16,645 bases of DNA, taken from positions 1 through 16,645 of the forward strand of contig JAHRHW010000045.1 of assembly GCA_019100305.1 (NCBI GenBank), read 5' to 3'. The DNA is from Candidatus Thiodiazotropha taylori (GTDB taxonomy: Bacteria; Pseudomonadota; Gammaproteobacteria; Chromatiales; Chromatiaceae). The notes under the pieces were generated by a model. The model worked only from the letters and a program-made list of their open reading frames with translations, was not told the origin of the DNA and did no database searches. Below, one piece after another: positions 6,321-12,916 of the stretch (positions within the stretch are counted from its first letter, which is position 1; every line of letters begins with the position of its first letter). Position numbers and translations under genes: made by a program.

Positions 6321-6875
6321 TCATATCCGCCAACCTTTTTTGTGCGCTTTGTTGCTCCATACCCAGACATAAGCCGCGCCACTGATCAAGGTGGTCAGAC
6401 CGGTTCCCCAGACCAACCAATCGATGAGCGGGTCCGGCAGTGGAAACGGACCGGCATCGGTAACCACCAGCAACACCAGCATGATCTGCAACAGCGTATT
6501 CAGTTTGCTGATCAGACTCGGATCCGCATCGACCACTTCCACGCTGAAGTTATAGTAGAGTGCGCCACCGACAATGGTCAGATCACGAAAGATCACCAGC
6601 AGTACCAACCAGATCGGGATCAGTCCCTGCCCGCCAAGTACCAGGAATGAGCTCATCAGTAGTGCCTTATCGGCAAGTGGGTCCAATAATCCACCCAAAT
6701 AGCTCTGCCAACCGAAACGTTTCGCCAGATAGCCATCCAGACCATCGGAAAAACCGGCAACCGCAAACAGGATCAGGGCGTGGGAAAACTGCTGCTCCAG
6801 CAGCAGCCAGACAATCGGCAAGGTCAGCAGAATTCGCAGAATACTGATTAGATTAGGTATATCTCGAAGCTGCAT
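6321..6875 (-). CDS. CDP-alcohol phosphatidyltransferase family membrane enzyme (PgsA-like)
   Basis: The 184-residue integral membrane protein carries the CDP-alcohol phosphotransferase signature, with Asp44, Asp47, Gly48, Gly61, Asp65 and Asp69 in the required spacing (SDGLDGYLAK, GGLLDPLADK). The usual AR dipeptide of the motif is Ala51-Lys52. Hydrophobic segments flank the motif (about 10-26, 32-43, 72-105 and 126-137). Such enzymes transfer a phosphatidyl group from CDP-diacylglycerol to an alcohol, most often glycerol-3-phosphate. The substrate cannot be fixed from sequence, and many genomes also have a separate housekeeping pgsA. It starts 17 nt after the DUF2066 stop, so it is the second gene of a two-gene minus-strand unit. 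No strong ribosome-binding site is visible. Confidence 0.85.
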   Translation of the reverse strand: MQLRDIPNLISILRILLTLPIVWLLLEQQFSHALILFAVAGFSDGLDGYLAKRFGWQSYLGGLLDPLADKALLMSSFLVLGGQGLIPIWLVLLVIFRDLTIVGGALYYNFSVEVVDADPSLISKLNTLLQIMLVLLVVTDAGPFPLPDPLIDWLVWGTGLTTLISGAAYVWVWSNKAHKKGWRI

Positions 6876-6892
6876 GGCGATTGATTCGGTGG

Positions 6893-8014
6893 TTAACGCA
6901 GCCGGTAATCCAGCCCCTCACCATCCAACGACTCTTCACTGATCTCCGGCTGATCCGGGTCCGGACTGACCTGCATGACCATTGGCTCGAGCACTGAACC
7001 CAACTGAATCCCCCTGACCAGGGCATCACGCCCCCCATGCACCCTCAGCAGAAAACTCACCTGCTCTGGATCCGCCGCCAACAGATCAACGTTGTCGATC
7101 ATCGCCAATGAACGCAGATAGTCCTGAACCAGGGCATAATCGGCAAGCCGGGTAAGACCATGGACTCTCAGCCTGAGACTGGATATACCCTGGCTCACCT
7201 GTTGCGGTGCAAATCTCAGGGCCAGGGCATCAACCGCCTGCTCCATCCCCTCTTTGGCCACGCCGGCTCTGGTTTCGGCATAGCTCTGCCAGCGGTTGAT
7301 TTTATCGGGTAGATAGAGGATCCACTCCCCCCGCCAACTACCCTGACCACGGTAGGAGAGTCGGCCGACAAGAATCACATCCGGCAGATAGCGATCGGAG
7401 GCACGTCGGATATTCTCTTCAAAGCCACCCCATAGATCACTGACCTGAACCGCCCGTTGATCCTCGATATCCATCAGTGGCCAGACCAGGGGCAAGCCCC
7501 GGGCATCGGCGGTCTGAGTAAGCTGTTGCTTCAGGGAGGTCGCTCTGTCGGGGGAGATCAATGATCTTCGTGTTCCCTCTTCCTGCCCCAGCCACAGCAG
7601 CATCGAAGGACGGGTCTCACCCCACACGGGAACGCCGCTTTCGCGCAACAGGCGGTTCACCGCACGGGCATCGAATCTCGCCCAGAGAAGTCGATCCGGT
7701 GCCTCTTCATCGACCTCTTCAGGTGGGTTGGGCAGTGGTTTGTAACGATACTGCTGAACCAGTCTGGAGCCCCGGTTGAGCAGCTGCTCGACCTGTGGAT
7801 CATCAAGCAGGCCGCTATCACCACTGACTTTCACCAGCACCCCGGCAAACGCCTCCCTGATGCCTTTCGAGCGAGCCTCACCGCCCTGTCCGAAGACTGC
7901 CACTTCAGCCTCATAGAGATTGGTTACGGCCTCCGCATGGACAACAGAGTAACTCCCCAGCAGCAGGGCCAGGAACAACCAGTTACAGATACGCGCTAGA
8001 GGTAATCGACTCAT
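6893..8014 (-). CDS. DUF2066 secreted protein
   Basis: The 373-residue precursor has a signal peptide, with hydrophobic NWLFLALLLGSYSVVHA cut near residue 28. The mature start, AEAVTNLYEAEVAV, is typical of DUF2066, as are the early GIREAFAGVLVKVSG segment and the later RFDARAVNRLLRESGVPVWGETRPSML block. The function of the family is unknown; it is periplasmic or envelope-associated by prediction. Its position, divergent from purM-purN and followed by a CDP-alcohol phosphatidyltransferase, is conserved in many gammaproteobacteria. An AGGGA about 14 nt before ATG 8014 is the only ribosome-site candidate, which is rather far. Confidence 0.88.
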   Translation of the reverse strand: MSRLPLARICNWLFLALLLGSYSVVHAEAVTNLYEAEVAVFGQGGEARSKGIREAFAGVLVKVSGDSGLLDDPQVEQLLNRGSRLVQQYRYKPLPNPPEEVDEEAPDRLLWARFDARAVNRLLRESGVPVWGETRPSMLLWLGQEEGTRRSLISPDRATSLKQQLTQTADARGLPLVWPLMDIEDQRAVQVSDLWGGFEENIRRASDRYLPDVILVGRLSYRGQGSWRGEWILYLPDKINRWQSYAETRAGVAKEGMEQAVDALALRFAPQQVSQGISSLRLRVHGLTRLADYALVQDYLRSLAMIDNVDLLAADPEQVSFLLRVHGGRDALVRGIQLGSVLEPMVMQVSPDPDQPEISEESLDGEGLDYRLR

Positions 8015-8330
8015 TTCAGATCACACATTCCCTGGTTTTACAAACAGGATCAACTCTTAACAACCCAGCATATTAACGCGCTTGGAAAAAAGATGAAAAT
8101 TCAACCATCACAAAGCTGGTGGGCGCGCGGTAAAGCAGGGTAACAATCAGCCGGGTCCACTCGGCAGAATCCGCAAGCAATGGCGCACCATTTCCGAGGG
8201 GTGGGCTCCCGCAGGGTGAGCCGCTTCTCGACTCGCTGGATGTGTAATTATCGTGCTTAAGGAGTACGAGCCAATGATCTTCTGATAGAATCCCGATCTG
8301 AATTTTTTTGACAATCGGGAGTATCGTCTC
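8015..8330. other. Divergent intergenic region between DUF2066 and purM
   Basis: These 316 nt should contain back-to-back promoters for the DUF2066 and purM units. I see only one usable -10-like box, TAGAAT (8286-8291), facing purM, without a matching -35. No PurR-type operator is evident. Two small imperfect hairpins occur (8179-8192; GGCTC 8204-8208 with GAGCC 8218-8222). Minus-strand open frames here lack family resemblance. Confidence 0.55.
8291..8320 (+). promoter_or_regulatory. Hairpin covering the purM ribosome-binding site
   Basis: TCCCGAT (8291-8297) is exactly complementary to ATCGGGA (8314-8320), with a 16-nt T-rich loop. The 3' arm contains most of the GGGAG (8317-8321) that serves purM GTG 8331. 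If transcription starts upstream of 8291 the stem could mask the Shine-Dalgarno site and modulate purMN translation. The stem is short and the effect is inferred. Confidence 0.35.
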
Positions 8331-9401
8331 GTGGCCCATGAGTCCAAGCCAAACCAGCCAACCTCACTCAGTTACCGGGATGCCGGTGTGGACATCGATG
8401 CCGGGAATGAACTGGTCGAACGCATCAAACCCATTGTCAAACAGACCTTCCGTCCAGGCGTACTCAGCGGACTGGGGGGATTCGGAGCGCTGTTTGAACT
8501 GCCGCTGGACAAATACCGGGAACCGGTACTGGTATCGGGTACTGACGGGGTCGGTACCAAATTGAAACTTGCTCTGGAGTTGAACAAACATGACACCATC
8601 GGCATCGATCTGGTGGCGATGTGTGTCAATGATATTGTGGTCGCTGGTGCCGAACCGCTGTTTTTCCTCGACTATTACGCCACCGGGAAACTCGAAATCG
8701 AGGTTGCCACCGATGTGGTCAAGGGGATCGCCAGGGGGTGTGAACTGGCCGGTGCCGCCCTGACGGGGGGTGAGACTGCTGAGATGCCTGGCATCTATGA
8801 CCGTGGCGACTACGACCTGGCCGGCTTCTGCGTGGGTATTGCGGAGAAGAGCCAGCTGATCCTACCGGACAGGGTTAAAGCAGGGGATGTGCTGATCGGC
8901 CTGGCCTCATCCGGCCCCCACTCCAATGGTTACTCACTGATCCGTAAGATACTTGAGGTTAGTGAGGCGAGCCTGAACCAGCCCCTGGCTGGAACCACCC
9001 TGGGTGAGGCGTTGCTGGAGCCCACCAGAATCTATGTCAAATCCCTGCTGGCGCTGATGCAAAAGGTAGAGATTCATGCCCTGGCCCATATCACCGGAGG
9101 CGGCCTGCCAGAAAACCTGCCCCGGGTACTGCCGGCCGATTGCTGTGCCATCATCGACAGCAGCAGTTGGACCCTGCCCCCCGCCTTCGAATGGCTACGA
9201 CAGCAGGGCAACCTGGCCTCTGATGAGATGCTCAGAACCTTCAACAGTGGCGTCGGGATGGTGGTCTGTGTCTCGGCAGATGATGCGGAAACCACGCTGG
9301 CGCTTCTTGATGAACAGGGTGAAAACGCCTGGAAACTGGGTAGCATCGAGCCCGCTGACAGCCGGCGGCAGGGTGTGGTGATCACCGGACCACTCGCATG
9401 A
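8331..9401 (+). CDS. purM: Phosphoribosylformylglycinamidine cyclo-ligase (AIR synthase)
   Basis: The 356-residue cytoplasmic enzyme closes the imidazole ring in purine synthesis, converting FGAM and ATP to AIR. It follows E. coli PurM closely: LSYRDAGVDIDAGNELVERIK, GGFGALFELP, VSGTDGVGTKLKLA, DLVAMCVNDI, AEPLFFLDYYATGKL, GGETAEMPG, SSGPHSNGYSL and RTFNSGVGMV. I chose GTG 8331 because it gives the normal N-terminal length and has GGGAG nine bases upstream; no in-frame ATG is available nearby. The stop overlaps purN by 4 nt (ATGA), the classical purMN arrangement. Confidence 0.97.
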   Translation: MAHESKPNQPTSLSYRDAGVDIDAGNELVERIKPIVKQTFRPGVLSGLGGFGALFELPLDKYREPVLVSGTDGVGTKLKLALELNKHDTIGIDLVAMCVNDIVVAGAEPLFFLDYYATGKLEIEVATDVVKGIARGCELAGAALTGGETAEMPGIYDRGDYDLAGFCVGIAEKSQLILPDRVKAGDVLIGLASSGPHSNGYSLIRKILEVSEASLNQPLAGTTLGEALLEPTRIYVKSLLALMQKVEIHALAHITGGGLPENLPRVLPADCCAIIDSSSWTLPPAFEWLRQQGNLASDEMLRTFNSGVGMVVCVSADDAETTLALLDEQGENAWKLGSIEPADSRRQGVVITGPLA

Positions 9402-10066
9402 CCAGCACTCAGCACCCGAAGGTTGTGGTGCTGATCTCCGGTAATGGCTCCAATCTGCAGGCAATCATCGATGCCAGCCAGCACGACCTGCCGATCGAGA
9501 TTGCAGCGGTTATCAGCAATCGTCCTGAGGTGTACGGTCTGCAACGGGCCTCATCAGCGGCCATCGAAACCGCCGTGCTCGACCATCAGGCCTTTGCCGA
9601 CCGGGCAAGCTATGACCAGGCCCTGACCGAACTGATCGACAGTTACCAACCGGAGCTGGTGGTACTCGCCGGATTCATGCGCATCCTGACAACACCCTTC
9701 GTGCGCCACTATGCCGGGCGGCTGTTGAACGTCCACCCTTCCCTGCTGCCCAAATACACAGGTCTGCATACCCATAAACGGGCACTCGAGGCTGGTGAAC
9801 AATTGCATGGTGTGAGTGTACACTTTGTCACAGAAGAGCTGGATGGGGGTCCACTGATCGCCCAGGCTCAGGTAACCGTGCTACCGGAGGATGACCCGCA
9901 GAGCCTGGCTGCACGGGTGTTGGAAAAGGAGCATCAGCTCTATCCACTGGTTGTGGGTTGGTACGCACAAAAGCGGCTGCAACTCAACGAGACTGGAGAG
10001 GTCATTCTGGATAATGAAAAACTTCTTCAACCTGTGGTCTATGCACCGCAGGACACGATCCGCTGA
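9398..10066 (+). CDS. purN: Phosphoribosylglycinamide formyltransferase 1
   Basis: The 222-residue enzyme transfers a formyl group from 10-formyltetrahydrofolate to GAR. Visible motifs are the phosphate-binding loop SGNGSNLQ (14-21), the folate-site LLNVHPSLLPKYTGLHTHKRAL (109-130) and EELDGGP (146-152). Catalytic Asn111, His113 and Asp149 correspond to N106, H108 and D144 of E. coli. Translation is coupled to purM by the ATGA overlap. The C-terminal tail after residue 190 is typical of the longer gammaproteobacterial form. Confidence 0.97.
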   Translation: MTSTQHPKVVVLISGNGSNLQAIIDASQHDLPIEIAAVISNRPEVYGLQRASSAAIETAVLDHQAFADRASYDQALTELIDSYQPELVVLAGFMRILTTPFVRHYAGRLLNVHPSLLPKYTGLHTHKRALEAGEQLHGVSVHFVTEELDGGPLIAQAQVTVLPEDDPQSLAARVLEKEHQLYPLVVGWYAQKRLQLNETGEVILDNEKLLQPVVYAPQDTIR

Positions 10067-10073
10067 ACCAACC

Positions 10074-10826
10074 ATGGCCCGGCATGCCACCTTCCGAGCT
10101 GGGCTGCTGGGGATGTTTCTGACCTGTTTCATCACTCTGAACGCCGCTGCCGATGCTCTTTTGAAGCCGTTTTCTGCAGAATTCACCGTACATAGAAACA
10201 TCCTGCCCCTTGGGCGACTGACCTTAAGCCTGCAACTGAAACCGGACGGCTCCTATATCTACACCGCTCACAGCCAACCCAGCCTGTTGGCGAATCTTTT
10301 CAGCCGCAACGAAGTGATCGAAGAGAGCCAGGGGCGATACCTGGAGGGGAGAGTCGTTCCCCACCGCTACACCTACCGGGACAAGGATCAGCAGTCAGAA
10401 AACAGTGAGGTGAGTTTCGAATGGCAATCCGCGCATGCCGCCACAACCAGCCAGGGTGTCACCTGGTCCCAGCCGATCGGGGATGCCACACAGGATAAAC
10501 TCAGCCAGCAGTTACAGGTCAGGCTCCATCTGGCTCAGGGCAATCAGCAGGTCAGCTATCAAGTGGCGGATGGCGGAAAAGTAAAAACCTATCATTTCCA
10601 GGTCGTTGGAGAAGAGACCGTGGCATCGTCCAACGACAGCTTCAGTTGCCTGCGGGTAGAGCGCAGTAAAGGAGACGGCGCATCGGACTATACCATCTGG
10701 TTCGCCAGGGAGCTGGGTTACCTACCGATAAAGATCGAGCGCACCCAGAGCGGTAAGCTCTACCGGATGGTGTTGGATGAGCTGCATATCCCTGAGGAAC
10801 CTCTGGTTGCGGAAACCAGTTCCTGA
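10074..10826 (+). CDS. DUF3108 secreted protein
   Basis: The 250-residue precursor has a signal peptide, ATFRAGLLGMFLTCFITLNAAADA, followed by ALLKPFSAEFTVHRNILPLGRLTLSL. That opening and the closing GYLPIKIERTQSGKLYRMVLDEL are typical of DUF3108, a beta-rich periplasmic family of unknown function. The frame stays open upstream to 9891, but that part overlaps purN. ATG 10074 is preferred because it gives a clean signal peptide seven bases after the purN stop. In-frame ATGs at 10041 and 10014 are alternatives, since no clear Shine-Dalgarno site decides. The purM-purN-DUF3108 order is widespread in Pseudomonas-like genomes. Confidence 0.85.
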   Translation: MARHATFRAGLLGMFLTCFITLNAAADALLKPFSAEFTVHRNILPLGRLTLSLQLKPDGSYIYTAHSQPSLLANLFSRNEVIEESQGRYLEGRVVPHRYTYRDKDQQSENSEVSFEWQSAHAATTSQGVTWSQPIGDATQDKLSQQLQVRLHLAQGNQQVSYQVADGGKVKTYHFQVVGEETVASSNDSFSCLRVERSKGDGASDYTIWFARELGYLPIKIERTQSGKLYRMVLDELHIPEEPLVAETSS

Positions 10827-10828
10827 TC

Positions 10829-10895
10829 CTAGGGCCTTGATTGGCGCTTTTTCAGCCACAACAGGGCGAATTGGATGAGTGTTCACAGACCCTAG
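10829..10895. repeat. Palindromic intergenic repeat, copy 2 (inverted relative to copy 1)
   Basis: CTAGGG (10829-10834) and CCCTAG (10890-10895) bound a 67-bp segment squeezed between two convergent stop codons (10826 and 10898). Inside it, 10834-10855 is the exact reverse complement of 608-629. It looks like a shortened relative of copy 1 with terminal inverted repeats, and could also act as a bidirectional transcription end. No coding potential is evident. Confidence 0.55.
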
Positions 10896-10897
10896 TG

Positions 10898-11413
10898 CTA
10901 CTCCTGCAGCAGCAGGTTCATGACATTCTTGAACAGCCCTCCCGGGGCGATGGTGATCGAGGCATTGTCATGATTCAGCTCCTGCAGATCGTACTGGGTC
11001 ACTTCGACTCCCGCCTCACGATACATCTCTGCGGATAATTTGATGTCATCCTCCCAGCGCGATAGAAAATCCTCACTGGGTGTAACATAGACAATCCGGC
11101 CCACCTCTTCCTGGATCAGTTTGGAGGCGCATCTTGGACAGGGAGGATGGGTGACGTAGACAGTACAGCCATTCAGCCCCCTCTTGGCGAAGATCATCGC
11201 ATTCTCTTCTGCATGGATGGTCAGATTGAGCTTGCAGTTACGATTCGTCAGTCGTTCCGGCTTATCCTCCACCCCGGCAGCAAAACCGTTGTAGCCCAGT
11301 GAGATGATCCGGTTGCCATCGGTAATCACCGCACCGACCTGAGAGGAGGGATCCTTGCTCCAGGCAGAGATATAGGCAGCCAACCCCAGAAACCGGGTAT
11401 CCCACTTAGTCAT
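10898..11413 (-). CDS. dCMP deaminase family protein (ComEB-like)
   Basis: The 171-residue zinc-dependent deaminase has the catalytic HAEENA (His67, Glu69) and zinc-binding PPCPRC (Cys92, Cys95). The N-terminal KWDTRFLGLAAYISAWSKDPSSQVGAVI and GYNGFAAGVED blocks are typical of the deoxycytidylate/cytidine deaminase group. The likely reaction is dCMP to dUMP, feeding dTMP synthesis. The substrate is not proven, because related deaminases act on other nucleotides. A tail of about 25 residues follows the usual core. It lies downstream of grxD on the same strand with a 104-nt gap, so co-transcription is possible but not certain. A perfect palindrome sits immediately before the start codon. Confidence 0.85.
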   Translation of the reverse strand: MTKWDTRFLGLAAYISAWSKDPSSQVGAVITDGNRIISLGYNGFAAGVEDKPERLTNRNCKLNLTIHAEENAMIFAKRGLNGCTVYVTHPPCPRCASKLIQEEVGRIVYVTPSEDFLSRWEDDIKLSAEMYREAGVEVTQYDLQELNHDNASITIAPGGLFKNVMNLLLQE

Positions 11414-11416
11414 CCG

Positions 11417-11431
11417 AAACAGGACCTGTTT
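11417..11431. promoter_or_regulatory. 15-bp perfect palindrome just upstream of the dCMP deaminase start
   Basis: AAACAGG-A-CCTGTTT has seven-base arms around a central A, three bases before the start codon (11411-11413, minus strand). As RNA it could fold as six pairs with a 3-nt loop across the initiation region; as DNA it could be an operator. On the minus strand it also contains the only AGG near the start. Confidence 0.35.
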
Positions 11432-11517
11432 AGGGGAACAGCCAAACTTCTCTCCTCACGCCATCTCTGGCACGCAACTTGGGACAACAGGGGCGATCTG
11501 GCGAGTCTTAATCAGGC

Positions 11518-11856
11518 TTAACTCTCACCGGTGGGAGCCGCTTTTGCCGCTGCCTCTTCCATCATGCCTTTCAACTCACCGCTCTGATGCATCTCCAGAG
11601 TGATGTCACAACCACCGATCAACTCACCATCGATATAGATTTGCGGAAAAGTCGGCCAATCGGCAAATCGAGGGAGATTCTCAAAAATTTCCGGATCGGC
11701 CAGCACATTCACATAGGCGAAGGGAACACCGCAATCCTGGAGTGCGGCAGCCGCCCGGGAGGAGAAGCCGCACATGGGAAACTGGGGCGTGCCTTTCATG
11801 TAGATCACGATCGGATTACTCTCGACCTGCTCTTTGATTCGATCCAATACTTCCAT
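11518..11856 (-). CDS. grxD: Monothiol glutaredoxin (Grx4/GrxD family)
   Basis: The 112-residue protein carries the monothiol active site CGFS (29-32) with Lys21 upstream (MKGTPQFPMCGFS). Glutathione-binding WPTFPQIYI and GGCDI segments are also present. Such proteins bind a bridging 2Fe-2S cluster with glutathione and hand clusters to targets and BolA partners, rather than acting mainly as reductases. GAGGTG (minus strand) ends six bases before ATG 11856, a good ribosome-binding site. The acidic/alanine-rich C-terminal tail is normal. Confidence 0.96.
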   Translation of the reverse strand: MEVLDRIKEQVESNPIVIYMKGTPQFPMCGFSSRAAAALQDCGVPFAYVNVLADPEIFENLPRFADWPTFPQIYIDGELIGGCDITLEMHQSGELKGMMEEAAAKAAPTGES

Positions 11857-12096
11857 CGTTTACACCTCGAATAGTCGTTTATCGTGCTTATTTGGTGTCC
11901 TTCCTGGCATTTTCAAGCACGGTTCCAGTAGGGAAATTCTAACGCTTTGGCAGTTAAGAAAAAACCTCGAATCGACAATGCTTACTCAGTATCAATTCCA
12001 TCGCCATCTGTAAAACCATATTGCTATCATGGTAAAGTTACACTCCAGAGGATCGATACTACAGTAGATCCCTCAATACAAGGTCGGTTCCTGCCC

Positions 12097-12130
12097 ATTG
12101 AAATATGCGCAATACCTTTAATATTTCAAT
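12097..12130. repeat. Perfect 10-bp inverted repeat
   Basis: ATTGAAATAT (12097-12106) and ATATTTCAAT (12121-12130) are exact reverse complements separated by 14 nt. The repeat ends 21 bp upstream of the -35 box of the HD-GYP promoter. No U-tract follows, so an operator is more likely than a terminator. Confidence 0.5.
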
Positions 12131-12151
12131 AGTTTTCAGATCTTAATTCAT

Positions 12152-12180
12152 TTGACAAAGTTGCGCCCCGGAAGTAAAAA
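12152..12180 (+). promoter_or_regulatory. Candidate sigma-70 promoter for the HD-GYP gene
   Basis: TTGACA (12152-12157), a perfect -35, is followed after 17 bp by TAAAAA (12175-12180), a 4/6 match to the -10. Transcription would begin near 12187, just before the palindrome at 12196-12208 and about 36 nt ahead of the likely start codon. Confidence 0.55.
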
Positions 12181-12195
12181 AATCAGCACAATTAA

Positions 12196-12208
12196 ACAAA
12201 CTGTTTGT
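12196..12208. promoter_or_regulatory. 13-bp palindrome in the predicted leader of the HD-GYP gene
   Basis: ACAAAC-T-GTTTGT lies just after the predicted transcription start, a position suited to a repressor. Six-base arms can arise by chance in this much intergenic DNA. Confidence 0.3.
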
Positions 12209-12222
12209 AATCATTCATTCTT

Positions 12223-12900
12223 TTGGCTCACCCTATTGAATCAGCTGAACAAAGCCACGTGACCAAGGACAGAAATCCAGAAATCAATCGCCGTATCTCC
12301 CTGCTGGAAAGCCACGTGGGCTTCAAGCTGGATACCATCCTGAAGCATGCTCTCAAGACCAGGGATAGCTACACCCTTGAGCATTCCGAGCGGGTGGTTC
12401 TGCTGGCTGAACAGATTGGCCACCAACTGGGGCTGACTGAGCACCAGATGGATATTCTCTCGTTGGCCGCTGGATTTCACGATATCGGCAAGATCGGTAT
12501 TGCGGATCAGGTTCTGTTGAAGCCGGGCAAGCTATCAAGGGATGAGTACGATGACATCAAGCAGCACCCCATCATCGGAGCGAACATGCTCAGAAGCCTG
12601 GGCAACCCGGTGCTCGAAGAGGTTGCCCTCTGCGTGCTGCACCATCATGAGCATTGGGACGGCAAAGGCTACCCTGACGGACTGCAAGGCGATGAGATCC
12701 CAACGATCTCGCGCATTATTGCGGTGGTAGACGCCTACGATGCCATGACCACAACCCGCAGCTACCGGAGTGAGATCGAGATTAAGCAGGCACTCGATAT
12801 TATCAAACAGGAGAGTGGTAAACAGTTCTGCCCGAAAGCAGTGGAAGCAATTTTGGAACTCTGCTCAAAACAAACTCTCAAAGGCCAGCTCTGCTCTTAA
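12223..12900 (+). CDS. Stand-alone HD-GYP domain phosphodiesterase
   Basis: The product is about 225 residues. A short N-terminal region (1-40) precedes an HD-GYP domain with His54, HD at 86-87 followed by IGKIGI, His115, and HHExxDGxGYP at 141-151. DAYDAMTTTRSYR is another family block. HD-GYP proteins usually hydrolyse c-di-GMP; all metal-binding residues I can check are present. It has no receiver, PAS or membrane segment, so it would be cytosolic and not obviously sensory. The start is uncertain: an in-frame stop lies at 12208-12210, and the only candidates are TTG 12223 and GTG 12259, neither with a good ribosome site. The gene is monocistronic and convergent with the next gene (16-nt gap). 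Confidence 0.85.
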   Translation: MAHPIESAEQSHVTKDRNPEINRRISLLESHVGFKLDTILKHALKTRDSYTLEHSERVVLLAEQIGHQLGLTEHQMDILSLAAGFHDIGKIGIADQVLLKPGKLSRDEYDDIKQHPIIGANMLRSLGNPVLEEVALCVLHHHEHWDGKGYPDGLQGDEIPTISRIIAVVDAYDAMTTTRSYRSEIEIKQALDIIKQESGKQFCPKAVEAILELCSKQTLKGQLCS

Positions 12901-12916
12901 TTCACCCGGCGAGCAA

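Larger units (their letters stand above)
11857..12222. other. A+T-rich intergenic region between divergent grxD and HD-GYP gene
   Basis: These 366 nt are visibly richer in A and T than the surrounding genes. They contain the grxD leader, a near-consensus promoter facing the HD-GYP gene (12152-12180), a 10-bp inverted repeat (12097-12130) and a 13-bp palindrome (12196-12208). A 61-codon frame at 11947-12132 lacks a ribosome site and any recognisable motif. A small RNA cannot be excluded. Confidence 0.6.

Noticed and set aside
8308..8313. Perfect TTGACA as a purM -35 box
   Set aside because: A matching -10 would fall at or inside the purM start codon, so it cannot serve this gene.
8073..8339. 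88-codon minus-strand frame upstream of DUF2066
   Set aside because: It overlaps the purM start and leader, and its sequence shows no signal peptide, repeat pattern or known motif.
9891..10073. Upstream extension of the DUF3108 frame
   Set aside because: It overlaps purN out of frame, and the signal peptide begins only at ATG 10074.
11947..12132. 61-codon frame in the grxD/HD-GYP spacer
   Set aside because: It has a TTG start, no properly spaced ribosome site, and A+T-rich sequence without protein-like pattern.
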